Shown here: positions 37,112 to 50,509 of the stretch, one piece after another
Position numbering within the stretch: position 1 is the first letter of the stretch
Layout: every line of letters begins with the position of its first letter
Assembly (NCBI GenBank): GCA_021464245.1
Contig: JADCRB010000030.1
Coordinates: 1,825,376-1,889,375 of the forward strand
DNA: 64,000 nucleotides
From: Carallia brachiata
Lineage: Eukaryota > Streptophyta > Magnoliopsida > Malpighiales > Rhizophoraceae
Direction of reading: 5' to 3'
Program-made: the position numbers and the translations under genes
Notes under the pieces: model-generated
The model's database searches: none
The model's input: the letters and a program-made list of their open reading frames with translations, nothing else
Told to the model about the DNA's origin: nothing

Positions 37112-39713
37112 ATGATATTTTCTACCAAAGAAATGCCTTCGCCCTCATCATTGTTCTCTGCCTACGCTTCCATTGCCACTTCAATGATGCTGGTCCGGTC
37201 GCTAATCAATGATCTTGTGCCTCAGCCAATCAGAGGCTATCTCCTCTCCACCTTTCGTCAATTCTTCAAGCAAAACTCTTCTCATTTGACTTTGGTTATC
37301 GACGAGTCTGCTGGAATTGCAACAAACCAAATTTATCGTGCGGCTGAGACCTACCTCTGCACCAAAATTAGTCCCAACACCGAAAGGCTCAAAATTAGCA
37401 AAACCCCGAAAGCGAAGAACTTGACCATCAGGCTTGAGAAAGGAGAGAAGATTGTTGACCAATATGAAGGGATTGAGCTGAAATGGAAGTTTGTCTGCGT
37501 GGAGAGTGAAAGGAGTCCCAGCGATTTGCATAGGCCCATGAGTGCAAAATCTGAGAATCGATCATTTGAACTGAGTTTCCTCAAGAAGTACAAGGAAAAA
37601 GTTCTGGGGTCTTATGTTCCGTACATTCTTGAAAGAGCAAACAAAATTAATGATGAAAAAAGAGTCTTAAGGATGCACACACTGAACAATTCTCATGGAG
37701 GCATCATGTGGGACTCCGTCAATCTTGAACACCCGGCAACTTTTGAGAACATGGCTATGGAGCCAGACCTGAAAAATGCTGTTATTGAGGATCTAAACAG
37801 GTTTGTCAAGAGGAAGGAGTTCTATAAGAGAGTAGGGAGGGCATGGAAACGTGGGTATTTGTTGTATGGGCCACCAGGCACTGGAAAATCAAGCTTAGTT
37901 GCTGCCATGGCCAACCACTTGAAGTTCGACGTGTACGATTTGCAGCTTGCCGGCATCATGCGGGATTCGGACCTGAGAACATTGTTGATGGCAACTGGGA
38001 ATAGATCCATTCTTGTGATTGAAGATATTGATTGCAGTGTCGGTTTGCCTGATAGACGAAATCCGGATGAACGTAAGAAGTTTGAGGTCCAGGTTAGTTT
38101 TCTTTTTTTTTTTTTTAATTTCTTTGCTTAAATTTTCCTGAAAAATGGGGTCTTGAATTCAATCTTCATGTCATTCATCGACAACATAATTGTTCTTGTC
38201 CATTATTTTTTTTTTTTTGGGAATCTTAATGCTCCAATTCATGGTATTTCACTTTTTGTTCTGTTTTTGGGTGGAAAAGCTCTGTTTCTGGCGTGTTTCA
38301 AAATTTCCACCTACGCTCGGGAGGGAGATTAAATTAATCTCTCGTAAATTCCAATATTGGTTGATTGGCTGTGTTAATTGATTTGTCTCAACTATTTTCA
38401 AATTTGAAGATCAACACAAGATCGTAGAATATGATTGCTGACATTACAATTTTCTAGATCTCCATTGAGCTGTCTTGCACTGCATAACTTTAAATTAGGA
38501 TTGCTTCGCCGACGTACTTGTAAAAACTAGAAGATCCATCACTGACTGCAACATTCTTGAAGTCTCTACAAGGGTCTACCGACGTTGAGCTAGCCGACCT
38601 TACACTAATATAAATAGGTGGTGTGCCCGTGTAGTGTGAAGTAGTGATGTGAGAGACAAAAAATATGAAATGTGTGTGTGTGTGTGTGTGTGCGCGCCGT
38701 AAGCAAAGTGAAAAATAAGTGAATGAAGTGTGATGGCCTGTGTACATGAGATGGAGTTTGAGTGGTTAAAGAAGTCAATTATGGTGTGCTGTAGTGTAAG
38801 TGAGCAGTGTAAGTAAGAGAAACAATATAAAAAGAGAGTGGGTGTGTAATGTGTGTCGTGTAGTAAAAAGAAAATATAAAAAATAATAAAGTGTGTTTGT
38901 TTTGTTTAGAAATTTTATTATGAATTTTATTCCTCTCGATTCAACAAAATTTGTTTATTTGATACATTTCTGTTTTTTATAGTCCTTGTGAATAAAATGG
39001 GCCGATTCCCAAATGCTGTCTTGTCTTTCTGTTGCTGGCAACCAACATACAGACAGACAAAGCTTGTGCCTTTTCCTAGCTGGGCTGCCAGGGGTATGTC
39101 AATATTTTGTTTCCCTTGCTTGAAATAAGCCAAAGTTCTGATCTTGGATTAGAATCTCATCTTATGTGGTGGCATGTGCAGTTGATTTGGATTTAAGTAG
39201 AAAAATCAGCGAAAGTTGTTAATGCTAACAATAATTCCATGATCATCTTTGGACTCTTTCCTGATCTGATGTCTAATTGTTTTGCCGCAGTTGACATTAT
39301 CTGGACTCCTAAATTTCATTGATGGGTTATGGTCAAGTTGTGGGGATGAAAGAATCATTGTGTTTACCACCAATCATAAGGATAGGCTTGACCCTGCATT
39401 GCTGCGTCCAGGGCGCATGGACATGCACATTCACATGGGCTATTGCACATCTCATGGGTTCAGAATTTTGGCCTCTAACTACTTGGGAATCAACGGCCAT
39501 CATAGGCTCTTTGGAGAGATTGAGGGCTTATTGGCCAGCACAGAGGTCACTCCTGCACAAATTGCTGAAGAGCTCATGAAGACCGAAGATGCTGATATTG
39601 CACTTGAAGGACTTGTCAAGCTCCTCAAGCGAAAGAAATTTGAAGGCGACGATGGAGATGCAAACGAGGCTGGGATTCGAGAAGCTAAAAGGCAGAAAAT
39701 TGGCACATGCTGA
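37112..39713 (+). CDS. BCS1-like AAA-ATPase, gene 2 of the triplet
   Basis: Exons 37112-38092 and 39291-39713 give 467 aa, the same length and splice phase as gene 1 and differing at only about fifteen residues by eye. The hydrophobic N-terminus, AAA-associated domain, Walker A GPPGTGKS (253-260), Walker B LVIEDID (301-307), sensor 1 VFTTNHK and LDPALLRPGRMD are all intact. Differences from gene 1 include Ala-Gly-Ile-Met for Ala-Asp-Ile-Met after Walker A, Thr for Arg near 290 and Gly for Asp just after Walker B. None touches a known catalytic position. Role and location as for the family: a membrane-anchored ATPase, likely stress-responsive. The intron (1198 bp) has a GT microsatellite near 38675. 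Confidence 0.92.
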
Positions 39714-39788
39714 GAAAACCCGTTACTGTTAGGAAAACTCCAAGGAAATCCACCAAAAGATGCATGTAGTGAGCCCAAGACTTGATCA

Positions 39789-40248
39789 TGTATGCAATTT
39801 TTTGGTCTTAAATTTATATATATATATTTTTATATATATGAATTTTAATTTTTTTTAACTTTTCATTTAAATTTTAAATTTTTTGATTTCTTACTAAATT
39901 AGTTCTTTAGTTTATGAAAAGTGATCAATTCGTTAAATGTCAAATACATAAATTCAATATTTTTTCTATCAATCAATATGTACATTAAATATTTTAATCA
40001 ATAAATACAAAAATTAAATATGCAACGTGCATACTTTTTTATGAAAAAGATATTCAATTTGTTTATTTAACATTTTTTCAAATAATTTTTTAAGGTTAAA
40101 ATTATTTTTTAATAGATTGATTACTTCTGTTAATAAATGAACTGATTTGGTAGAAAATTAAAAAATTTAAAATTTAAATAAAATTAAAAAATTTAAGACT
40201 CATATATAAAAAAAATATAAAAATTTGTGACTGAAAAAATACATGCCC
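39789..40248. mobile_element. MITE downstream of AAA gene 2
   Basis: Same element and site as 23793-24291. Flanks are CTTGATCA (39781-39788) and CTTAATGA (40249-40256). It must have inserted before A and B separated. Confidence 0.6.
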
Positions 40249-43141
40249 CTTAATGACCCACATGTTGGTTTATGCACATATGTATTGTATTTCGTCTAGC
40301 CTACTGCAATAGGTTACCGGTAATTTAAGATCACAAATGTCATATTCTCAGAGAGATTTGACGAAAGAGACAAACTAATTTGTTGAATTTGTATAATTAA
40401 GACATTAAGATCAGTAGTTGCACATTTCAGATTTTTGTTTTTTAATGCATGATCACAATTAATTATGAAAATCACAAATGTCAAATAATAATGCAGCATA
40501 AATGCGCAGCTGCAACATTGATTGGGAGTGGGGCTTCATTTTGGGTGATTATAATCTTCAATGCAGTTTCTTTTGGTGACTCAGTGGTTAAGTGTTTTAT
40601 GAGTGTTTTTTGATTTGTCTAGTGAGGTCAGCGGAATTTTTTGGTTTGTGACCTAGATTGTTGCATCTTTTACAATACTATAGTGCCTTTTTTACTCTTC
40701 GGTACGTTTTTTGTTATTGTCTGTTAGCTTGTTTATATTACCTAGGTATTCTTGTGTTTACAAAGATATTATGAATACTATTATAATTGCGGTTCATTGC
40801 GTTCGCATAAAAACCAATCAGTCTCACTCACCACCAAGAAAAAGCTGTTAACAAAAAGTCTTTCAAATTCCAGTTTATTCAAATTTTTTATAAAATTTAG
40901 AATTTGATGACGATGTGAAAAAAAAAAAAATCACGAAAGCGGCTATACTTTCATAATTGCCATCATGCCTTGTTGTTATGCTTTGTTCACATAAACACAT
41001 TTTCCTTTTTTTTTAAAAAAATTTTTGTTTTGTTGGTAAATTCCTAGAGATTGTTTACCTATATTAATATTGGCTTTACAATGTTATTAGGCCGTAGCTC
41101 CTTCCTTGTTTTTGTCAATGTCCTTGTAGACAGCTGAAGGCATCTGACACTCTTTTTGCAGTCATCAATTTGGTAATGACGTGAATTAAAATATCTAATG
41201 GCCAACTAAGTTTGAATCGACAAAGCCGGCCTGTATTTTAATTCCATCAGATAATAGAAAAAAAATTGTACCAGTGTTCGCCTGTTTGCCACAGAGAATC
41301 CTTAAAAAAAAAAAAAAAAAAAAAACCAAGAAATATGCTATACTTTCATAAATGCTAGCATGTGTTGTTGGTATGCTTTTACTTAATCACATGTTCCATT
41401 TTTTTTATTTTGTTTTGTCGGTAATTGCTAGACGTTGTTTCTCTATATTCATATTGGCTTTACAGTATTATATACTTAAAAAAAGTAAAGTATCATATTA
41501 TAAAACATTTTAAAATTTATAATCATAAAAAGAATTATTCTTATTTTTAACATTATTAAATTAAAAAAAATAGTAATCTTTTTATAATTATAAATTTTAA
41601 AATATTAAAAATATAATCTCTTTAATATATATCATTACTCAAACAAAAAATATTATTAAGCCGTTAGCTCCTTATCGTTATATTTTTGTCGAAGTTCTTG
41701 GAAGACAAACAGCTGAACGCAGTTGATACTCTCTTTGCAGTCTGCAATGTGAAAATGACGTGAATTATATATAAAGGGTATCGTTAGGGGTACAGCCGTA
41801 GAGACCCCAATCTCTCTATTCCCTTTCTTTTTTTCTTCTTTTGTTAGTGATTATATAAGTATGTAATTTATAGTACAAAAAGATATATAATTAATTTATT
41901 AATTTTTAATTTTTTCAAATTTAATAAATTTTTACGATTCAACAATCTAAATATCAAATGTTAACTTTGTGAGATTTTATATATATAATCTCTCTTTTAT
42001 ATATATATATAAAGAGAGAGAGTGTGAGAGAGGGAGCCTATGATTGTTATAATTTTTCAAAATCAAACAATCAACTTCAAATTGACGAAGCTTGTGTTTG
42101 GTTCCTATTTGTTGGCTACAAAGAATTTTTACGCAAACGTAGAAAAAAATAATATTACATGTAAAATATCAATTCAATATATAACATTTTGTATATTATA
42201 TAAAAAAAATTCTCTGTATTTTGCAGCTACCAAGATTTTTCTTGTCTTCATCTTTCGAAATATTAGCTATAGACAGAGAAGAAAAAGACGGAATCTTGAA
42301 GAATTATCTTGAGAGATTTGTTAAAAAAGGAAAGACTAATATAATAAGGTGCGCTGAAAGTAGGAACATTATAATTATAAAAAATTTATAATGAAATATA
42401 TTAAATATAGGAATAGAGTGGTTCATATAAAAAAAATTTTCGTTAGAAAATTTTAATAAAATCTCGCCAAATCTTGTTAAATTCTTATATTCTGCCCTCT
42501 TTCATTAAGAGAAATTCAAAAACTAAGGAGAGATTGTTTATATTCTCTGAAAAAAAATTCAAAAACTAGCACAATTAATTTTTTTCAAATATCTAAGGGA
42601 ATAAAACACAATAAGGAACACAGAAAAATAACAAATAACTAAATGAGATCTTTAACTGTTCCTTAAAATAGTCACCCCGAACATATCCACCTGAAGTAGA
42701 TGCAATCTTAGATGGAGGCTTCTCCTCAGCTTGAGCCATCCCTCGATAGAAGCCGTAGATTGGCTAAAAAAATCAATACGGAAATTAGCTTCACACAATG
42801 TATATTCCATTTTGCATTCTCACATTTGTCGAAGCAGCCTCAAGCACTTAACTATAATAAAACAATACCAATTATTCTTTCAATTTCTTTGCAAAATTTT
42901 GTAAAGAGTTCAAATTTTCAATTTTCACTTTTAAATACTATTTGGTAACCAATTAGATAATACTAACCGGTTATTCTCAATATTGGATCAATGATTTTGA
43001 TTGCACTCGGGAATTCCCATCCCTTAGACTGTCAACTAATCGGGGCCTCTATCAGCGGCATCGCCATTAGTTTGGGCATCGAGTCATAGTCCATGGGCCA
43101 TAGCTTTTGTGCACAGTAAGAAATCATGGGCCTATTCATTT

Positions 43142-43623
43142 GGAGTGCGTTTGGTATACAGATTGGATAGTTGTATAAGATAGTATAAACTAATATAGTA
43201 TAAGATAGACTAGATTACTAACTTATATTATATTTGGATGTTAACAAATAATATAAAATAGTTATCCTATTTAATGTTTGGATGATATAGGATAGAATAG
43301 TATAATATATCAAAATTACTTTTTTACCCTTGAAGATAATTGATTTATATTTACTATTAATTTTAATATTTTATTAAAAATAATTAAAATTAAGTAATGA
43401 AATTAATATTTATTTTACATATTATTATACATTATATTGTTTATAATTTTTCAATTTTGTATAAAAAATATTTTTTAAAATTAAGCATTAATTTTATTTA
43501 TACAAATAAATTTTAAAATATCAAAAAAAAGAGACTAATATTTTTTTAATTTTTTGAGGAAAAATTAAATAAATTTTAGAAGATAAATTTTCAAATTTAT
43601 ATGAAAAAAATGAAAGAATGAGC

Positions 43624-43666
<43 letters not shown>

Positions 43667-44071
43667 GAGGAAAGAGGAGGGAGGGCAGAGAAAGGGAAGA
43701 GAGAGAAACGAGGAGTGAGAGAGAGAGGAGGGAGGAGAGAAAGGAGAGAGAGAGAAGAGGAGTGAGAGATAGACGGGAAGAGAGATGAATTTTTTAAATT
43801 TTATGTTAATTTTTTAAAAAATATTTAAAATTTATTTTAATTAAAAGGATATTTTAGTAAATATATATAATTTATTAACACTAACCCATGATTTGAGATA
43901 GACTAACCCATATGAATTATAGAGATAGTACTATCTTATATTCATGAGAGAGTAAGTTCATATTAGTCTATCATATACTAATCTTATTAACTAACTAAAC
44001 ATGTGTTAAAGTGGGATAGTTGACAACCAACTTATCCTATTTTATCCTATCTCATGAAATAAACGCACCCC
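43142..44071. mobile_element. Non-autonomous TIR element private to duplicon C
   Basis: 930 bp. The left end GGAGTGCGTTTGGTAT pairs with the right end, reversed GGGGTGCGTTTATTTCAT. Both subterminal zones are full of GGATAG/ATAAGATAG words. It splits CCTATTCATTTG from ACTTTTAGGC, joined in A (15565) and B (32315). It contains the GA repeat at 43629-43760. A target duplication was not resolved. Confidence 0.7.
43629..43760. repeat. GA-rich microsatellite
   Basis: A clean (GA)n run of about 34 bp followed by roughly 100 bp of interrupted GA/GGA repeats, all on the plus strand, inside the TIR element. Confidence 0.9.
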
Positions 44072-45392
44072 ACTTTTAGGCATCATCGGAGACACCTGGT
44101 CATGGAAACCATTTATATTTGGGCAATAATGGGCATGGCCCATCAGGATCCAGCGGACTGCGTACCCAAGTTTCGCCCTAACATTGATGCAGCATCACTT
44201 CTTGATCTGAATCCAACACGAGCTCCGGCCTCCAGCTGTGCGTTTATTACATTTGCTTTCAATTCAAAGTAGACCTTCTTTGAGTTCACGATTAAGTCGC
44301 GGCTTTTAATTCCGCTAAAGTCAAGTGATGAGATTATACTTACAGTTTATCACGTAGTACAAATATATTGCAATTATCTAATTTTTTTGTATTATCTTTA
44401 TACACAGAGTTGAAATACTCTTAACGTGACTGTAGACAACACCCTTAATTTTCTATTTTTATCACCCAAAAATAAGAAAATGAGGAAATGATATTTTTGT
44501 CATTCTACGCCATCGAGCGAGCTCTGCTAATCTATGTAAGGGAGAACCCACAGCAAAACCGTCAAAAATCATCCTGATCACAATTTAAGAAAAACGTTTT
44601 ACGGCCACCCGTTCCGCTGAAACCAATTTGCCTATTGTTTTCTTCCATTTTCTTACTTTGTAGTTTTAAAATTCCATAGTGTATAAGATTTTAGTATGCG
44701 ATCCATTAAAAAGTTAACATTTATTAAAGTTTAACATGTGAATCATTATAAAATTTCAATCTAGGTTGATTGATTTTAAAAATAGAGGTCATGATTTCAA
44801 AATGTTTTTTGGTCCATTATGATTTCAAAATGTAGACATCCTCATTTTTGCATTTGATTGTAAAATTATACAAGAAGGGCTTGTAATTTAGTCTTAACAG
44901 TTCCATCCCAATAAATTCACGAGAGAGGAATGGATTTAAAATGTAATTTTTAATCCTTTTTTTTGTTACAATTTTTAATTCATTTTAAATCTCACCTAAA
45001 CGCCTAATCTTTTGGATTTTCAAAGCCTTTATAAGGAAGTTATGAGTTCAATTGGGCCTCTTGCTTTGATACCATCGTCTACAAATAAATCACATATTAA
45101 CAATATTTATTATTTTAACTAACTGTTTATGAAAGTAGAAACATTATAGTTCAATGCATTAAAAGAAAAGGGAAAAAGGACCAAAAAATAAAGAAAAAGG
45201 AAAAATTATATGCTCTCCTCGATATTTAGAGTTATGAATACTTTGATTTTTACTTTTTTTTTTTTTTTTTTATGAAGAAGTTGATTGTGCATTAATTACA
45301 CCACAAAATCATTCTCCACTTCCTAATAAATCTCAATTACATTTTCCCACTAATTTTCATTATCTTTATTAAGGAAAATATTTATTATTCTA

Positions 45393-45590
45393 AGTGGTAA
45401 CTTGGTGGTAACTCGACGTACTTCTCCCACACTTGACTTAAGTTTGAGTCTCATGGGTAGTGTCTTGAGCCTTTAATTTCTGAATTTATTTGGTTTGACT
45501 GTGACTCGCTATTTTGATTTTAAACTCGTTAGCACTTTTTGGTCGATTTATAGAGACTCACTTGAGTTTAATAGTATTGGATGGTAAGTT
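45393..45590 (+). mobile_element. SINE-like segment with tRNA-type A and B boxes
   Basis: GTGGTAACTTGGTGGTAAC resembles a polymerase III A box and AGTTTGAGTCTCATGGG a B box, about 45 bp apart, the order and spacing of tRNA-derived SINEs. A related, more diverged copy is at the same place in duplicon B (B box near 33826). Ends and tail were not defined. Confidence 0.35.
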
Positions 45591-46767
45591 ATTTCCTATG
45601 AGTTTAATTGAATAAAAAAAATAGTTAAAAATTATTTTGACATCCATTTAGTGATCTGTTAATTGGTATATTCATAATATATATATATTTTTTAATAAAC
45701 AAAAAAAGAAAATATTTGATGCATGTACATGTCTATCAAATCACGAATCCACCCAGTCTCCCATGTATAAAGGAATCCTAGTCCTTGAATGCCTCTGCCA
45801 GAAGAGGCCAACGCCAATCCCAAAAATAGGAAGAAAATACTGTATTTATGATTTTTTGACTCAGATATGCTGCAGATGAACTGAACTAGGAAGGCCGAAA
45901 GTAATGTCGATTTGCCTGTTTGTAACAGGCTGTATGGATTGTAAGAATCACATGAGAAAGAAATTGGAATGAGAAAAGCATTTTACAAGAGAGACTTTTT
46001 CTTGAAAATTGTGCTTTCCATTCTCACAAATTTGGTGAGAATTGGGTGAGAAACGTGACAAAACAATATATATATATTTAAATTACATCATTAACCTTAT
46101 TAACAATGACAATGAATTGAGTTTTTGGGTGCGTCCAAAGAGTTGACATGCATCTCGTTCAGTTTCATGTTTTGAGCTGTTTCCGCTTTTTTAGTTTGTT
46201 TTATGATTTTACAAATAATAGAGAAATGAATATATATATATATATAGTACAAGGGCAAAATTATTATTTAGTATCTATAACTTTTTTTATAATCTATTTT
46301 TTACTTATCCAAATAATTTTTTTCTCACTATTTTCTTTTTATTACTTTCTTTTTTATTATTTCTTTTCTCATTGCTTTTTTTTTTCTCATCTTTTTCAAA
46401 TCCAAAAATACTATTAGTGTTTCAAAATTATGCCCAAAAATTACCCCGTGGTGGTAACTTTGTCGTTGATTCAACATGCCTCACCTCGCAACAATTCGAG
46501 TTCAAGTCTGGGATGCTGCAAACGTTGGAAACCTCTACTTCATTGGCCTTTGGACTTGTTATGTTCTGATTCAAAACTTAGTGATACCATAGTCGAATGA
46601 GAGAGTCGTTTGCGTCTAACAATGCTCAGGTAGTGAATTTTTCTCGTAATTAATTAAACGAGGATAGCATCGATGACTCCGGTTTCAACCCACAGGTGCG
46701 ACGATCTATATACCCATGATACACTTTTTTTTGATTAAAAAAAATTATGCCCACAATCACTTGCGAA

Positions 46768-46990
46768 TGTGGTAGCCTAGTGGTGATTCTGTATGCTTCC
46801 TCCAGTATTGACTCGAGTTTAAGTCTACTTATTTATTCTTCCCCCGAATTGAAAAGAAAATTCTAATATATGCGCAATGTTGAATTTCGGACTCTTTAAC
46901 ACTACAGTGGAAGTGAGAGGAGACTTAATCGAGTCCAACAGTACTCTAATAATGAAATGTTAACAGGTAACTCTTAGTTTGAATTAATAG
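46768..46990 (+). mobile_element. SINE-like segment, second copy
   Basis: TGGTAGCCTAGTGGTGATTC (A-box-like) is followed 35-50 bp later by GACTCGAGTTTAAGTC (B-box-like). A degenerate homologue lies at 35800-35860 in duplicon B, and another B-box-like ATTCGAGTTCAAGTCTGG occurs at 46493. Boundaries are uncertain. Confidence 0.35.
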
Positions 46991-47887
46991 ATACAATAAT
47001 CAATATATTTATAATGTATTTTTTTATTAAAAAATAATTATACCCAGAATTACGGATATTCTCTATTTCTCTGTCCTTGCAAGGCTGGCTACAAAAGTCT
47101 GCAACTAAATTGACACACGCCACAATAGGCATGCATAAAGAATGCACCAATTCTTATTGGGAAAAAAAAAAAAATGGTAGAAACATTGAAATAGTGATAA
47201 AATAATAATAAAATAATATAAATTATTATATTATTTAAATTTTTAAAAAATAAAATATTTAATACCATTAAATAAATTACATGTCTAGAACTAAATTACA
47301 TAATAAAGTTCCACTTACAAAGCAACGGCTCCTAAATGGGAAAAACCAAAAAGGAGCGTTGTCTACTACACAAATAAACCCTATTCTAAAAGCTTGGCAC
47401 AAAAGCTTAACTGTGACCCCTTATCAGCGTTTCGTTCATTCATTTGTAGACAATACTTTTTTTCTATAATAAAAAAAGAGCTGCAGGACGTGTCATATAA
47501 TAGAAGGAAAATTTGAAAAAAAATATATAATTTTATTAAGTACACATAAATACATAGTGATGTAAGTGATTAATAGTTAAAATTATAAAAAAATAAATAA
47601 ATTATTAAAATTATTAAATAAATTATACAACTTTTTATATTTTGTTAAGAATGAACTGCATAACAGTGATCATAACAAAACTATAGCAATTTTGTGATGA
47701 AAAAAATTAGTTACATATGAATACACATCTACTAATCTCCCAAAAGAGATGTCTTTGATGTATGTCTTTGCAGTGTACAAAAGAGTCTTCGTGGGTTGCC
47801 AATATTTACTTCCGTGTCAAGTGTCACATCTAAAGCTATAGTCGTGCCTAACTTAGCTTTTTTTCATGTGCCCCAAGGAGCTTGAAA

Positions 47888-48352
47888 CTGTATTTGAATA
47901 AAGTTTTTGAAGGTGTAGAAAGTGAGGGAGGGAAAGTGGAGGAGAGGATTATTAGGAGAAAAAAATATTTTTATTTTTTTTTATATTTGAAAAAAAATGA
48001 TGAGAAAAAAAAAATTATAAATTTTTTTATTTAAAAAATAATAAAAAGTGGAGGAAGAAATATAAAATATATTAAAATAATAATTTTATCCTTTATAATA
48101 AATTTTATTAAGATATTTTATTTAGATAAAATTATAATTTTTAAATTACGAAAAAGTAATTAAATTATTTAATAAATTTAATAGAAGAATTAATAATTTT
48201 TTTTTTTTAAAAATTAATTTTGAAAATAAAAAAAATTAAAAAATTAAAAACTTTTCTCTCCTTAACTTTTTAAATATTTTTTAAATATAATAATTTATTT
48301 TAATCATCTCACTCTATCTGTTTCTTCCCATTTTTCCCTCCCAAACACAGGG
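47888..48352. mobile_element. MITE in the promoter of AAA gene 3
   Basis: About 465 bp lies between the shared CTTGCC/AGCTT promoter segment and the shared GTTGAGACAGGCTC leader. The left end CTGTATTTGAATAAAG pairs loosely with the right end, reversed CTGTGTTTGGGAGGGA. Genes 1 and 2 lack it. It ends 97 bp before the start codon, so it moves the ancestral promoter away from the gene. Target duplication not resolved. Confidence 0.6.
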
Positions 48353-48448
48353 TGAGAGTTGAGACAGGCTCGCACTGAAAACATCATATGCATCCACCTT
48401 CTCCTTCATCTTTCAGCTCTCCAAAACTCTGCAACTTTGCTCATAATA

Positions 48449-50509
48449 ATGATATTTTCTACCAAAGAAATGCCTTCGCCCTCATCATTGTTCTCTGCCT
48501 ACGCTTCCATTGCCACCTCAATGATGCTGGTCCGGTCGCTAATTAATGATCTTGTGCCTCAGCCAATCAGAGGCTATCTCGTCTCCACTTTTCTTCACTT
48601 CTTCAAGCAAAATCCTTCTTATTTCACTCTGGTTATCGACGAGTCTGCTGGAATTGCAAGAAACCAAATTTATGACGCGGCTGAGACCTACCTCTGCACC
48701 AAAATTAGTCCCAACACTGAAAGGCTCAAAATTAGCAAAACCGCGAAAGAGAAGAACTTGACCATCAGGCTTGAGAAAGGAGAGAAGATTGTCGACCAAT
48801 ATGAAGGGATTAGGCTGAAATGGAGCTATCTCTGCGTGGAGAGTAAAAGGAGTCCCAGCGATTTGCATAGCCCCATGAGTGCAAACTCTGAGAAGCGATC
48901 ATTTGAACTAAGTTTCCTGAAGAAATACAAGGAAAAAGTTCTGGGGTCTTATGTTCCGTACATTCTTGAAAGGGCCCAAATAATCAATGATGAAAAAAGA
49001 GTCTTGAGGATGCACACACTGAACAATTCTCATAAAGGCATCAAGTGGGACTCCGTCAATCTTGAACACCCGGCAACTTTTGAGACCTTGGCTATGGAGC
49101 CAGACCTGAAAATTGCTGTTATTGAGGATCTAAACAGGTTTGTAAAGAGGAAGGAGTTCTATAAGAGAGTAGGGAGGGCATGGAAACGTGGGTATTTGTT
49201 GTATGGGCCACCGGGTACTGGAAAATCAAGTTTGGTTGCTGCCATGGCCAACCACTTGAAGTTCGACGTGTACGATTTGCAGCTTGCAAACATCATGCGG
49301 GATTCGGACCTGAGAAGATTGTTGATGGCAACTGGGAACAGATCCATTCTTGTGATTGAAGATATTGATTGCAGCGTCGATTTGCCTGATAGACGAAATC
49401 CAGAAGAACGGAAGCAGTTTGAGGTCCAGGTTAGTTTTTTTTTTTTTTTTTTTTTATTTCTTTATGTAAATTGTCCTGAAAAATGGGGTCTTGAATTCAA
49501 TCTTCGTGTCATTCATGGACAACATAATTTTTCTTTTCCAATTTTCATTTTTGGAATCTTAATGCTCCAATTCATGGTATTTCGCTCTTTGTTCTTTTTT
49601 TGAGTGGAAAAGCTCTGTTTCTGGCCTGTTTCAGAATTTCTTTATTTCCACCTACCCTCTAGGGAGAGATTAAATTAATCTCTCGTAAATTCCAATATTG
49701 GCTGTGTTAATTGATTTGTCTCAATTATTTTCAAGTTCGCCTGTTTGAGTCACTTGGTGATGACACGTTTCTGCTTTTCTGAGTCCTTATGAATAAAATG
49801 GGTTCATTCCCAAACGCTGTCCGGTCTTTTTGTTGCTAGCAACCAACATACAGACAGACAAAGCCTGTCCTTTTTGCTGGCTGGGCTGCCAAGGGTCTGT
49901 CAAAATTTTGTTTCCCTTGCCTGAAATAAGCCAAAGTTCTGATCTTGGATCAGAATCTCATATTTTCTAGTGGCATGTGCTGTTGATTTGGATTTAAGTA
50001 GAAAAATCAGCTAAAGTTGTTAATGCTAAAAATAATTCTGGGATCATCTTTAGACTCTTTCCTGATGATTTCTAATTGTCTTGCGTAGTTGACATTATCT
50101 GGACTGCTAAACTTCATAGATGGGTTATGGTCAAGTTTTGGGGACGAGAGAATCATTGTATTTACCACCAATCATAAGGATAGGCTTGACTCTGCATTGC
50201 TGCGTCCAGGGCGCATGGACATGCACATTCACATGGGCTATTGCACATCATGGGTTCAGAATTTTGGCCTCCAACTACTTGGGAATCAACGGCTATCATA
50301 GGCTCTTTGGAGAGATAGAGGGCTTACTGGCCAGCACAGAGGTCACTCCTGCACAAATTGCTGAAGAGCTCATGAAGACCGAGGATGCTGATATTGCACT
50401 TGAAGGACTTGTCAAGCTCCTCAAGCGGAAGAAATTTGAAGGCGACGATGGAGATGCAAACATGGCTGGGATTCGAGAAGCTAAAAGGCAGAAAATTGGC
50501 ACATGCTGA
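48449..50509 (+). pseudogene. BCS1-like AAA-ATPase, gene 3 of the triplet, frameshifted
   Basis: Exon 1 48449-49429 (327 codons) is open and carries Walker A GPPGTGKS and Walker B LVIEDID. Exon 2 starts at 50089 after a 659-bp intron. At about 50246-50250 genes 1 and 2 read TGC-ACN-TCT-CAT, but here TC is missing. The frame then runs WVQNFGLQLLGNQRLS to a stop at 50299-50301. The predicted product is 397 aa instead of 467 and loses the C-terminal lid, although the second region of homology (ALLRPGRMDMHI) just survives. The correct frame resumes as GFRILASNYLGINGYH to the usual end KRQKIGTC at 50509, so the break is recent. A truncated protein may still be made. Confidence 0.88.

Larger units (their letters stand above)
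40257..48448. repeat. Duplicon C: non-coding block upstream of AAA gene 3
   Basis: Collinear with duplicons A and B. Near 40361 the segment of about 915 bp carrying the BAHD fragment in duplicon A is missing: AGAGAGATTTGAC is joined directly to GAAAGAGAC. C-specific insertions are the TIR element at 43142 and the MITE at 47888. SINE-like A/B boxes occur at 45393-45457 and 46768-46836. No gene was recognised. Confidence 0.7.
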
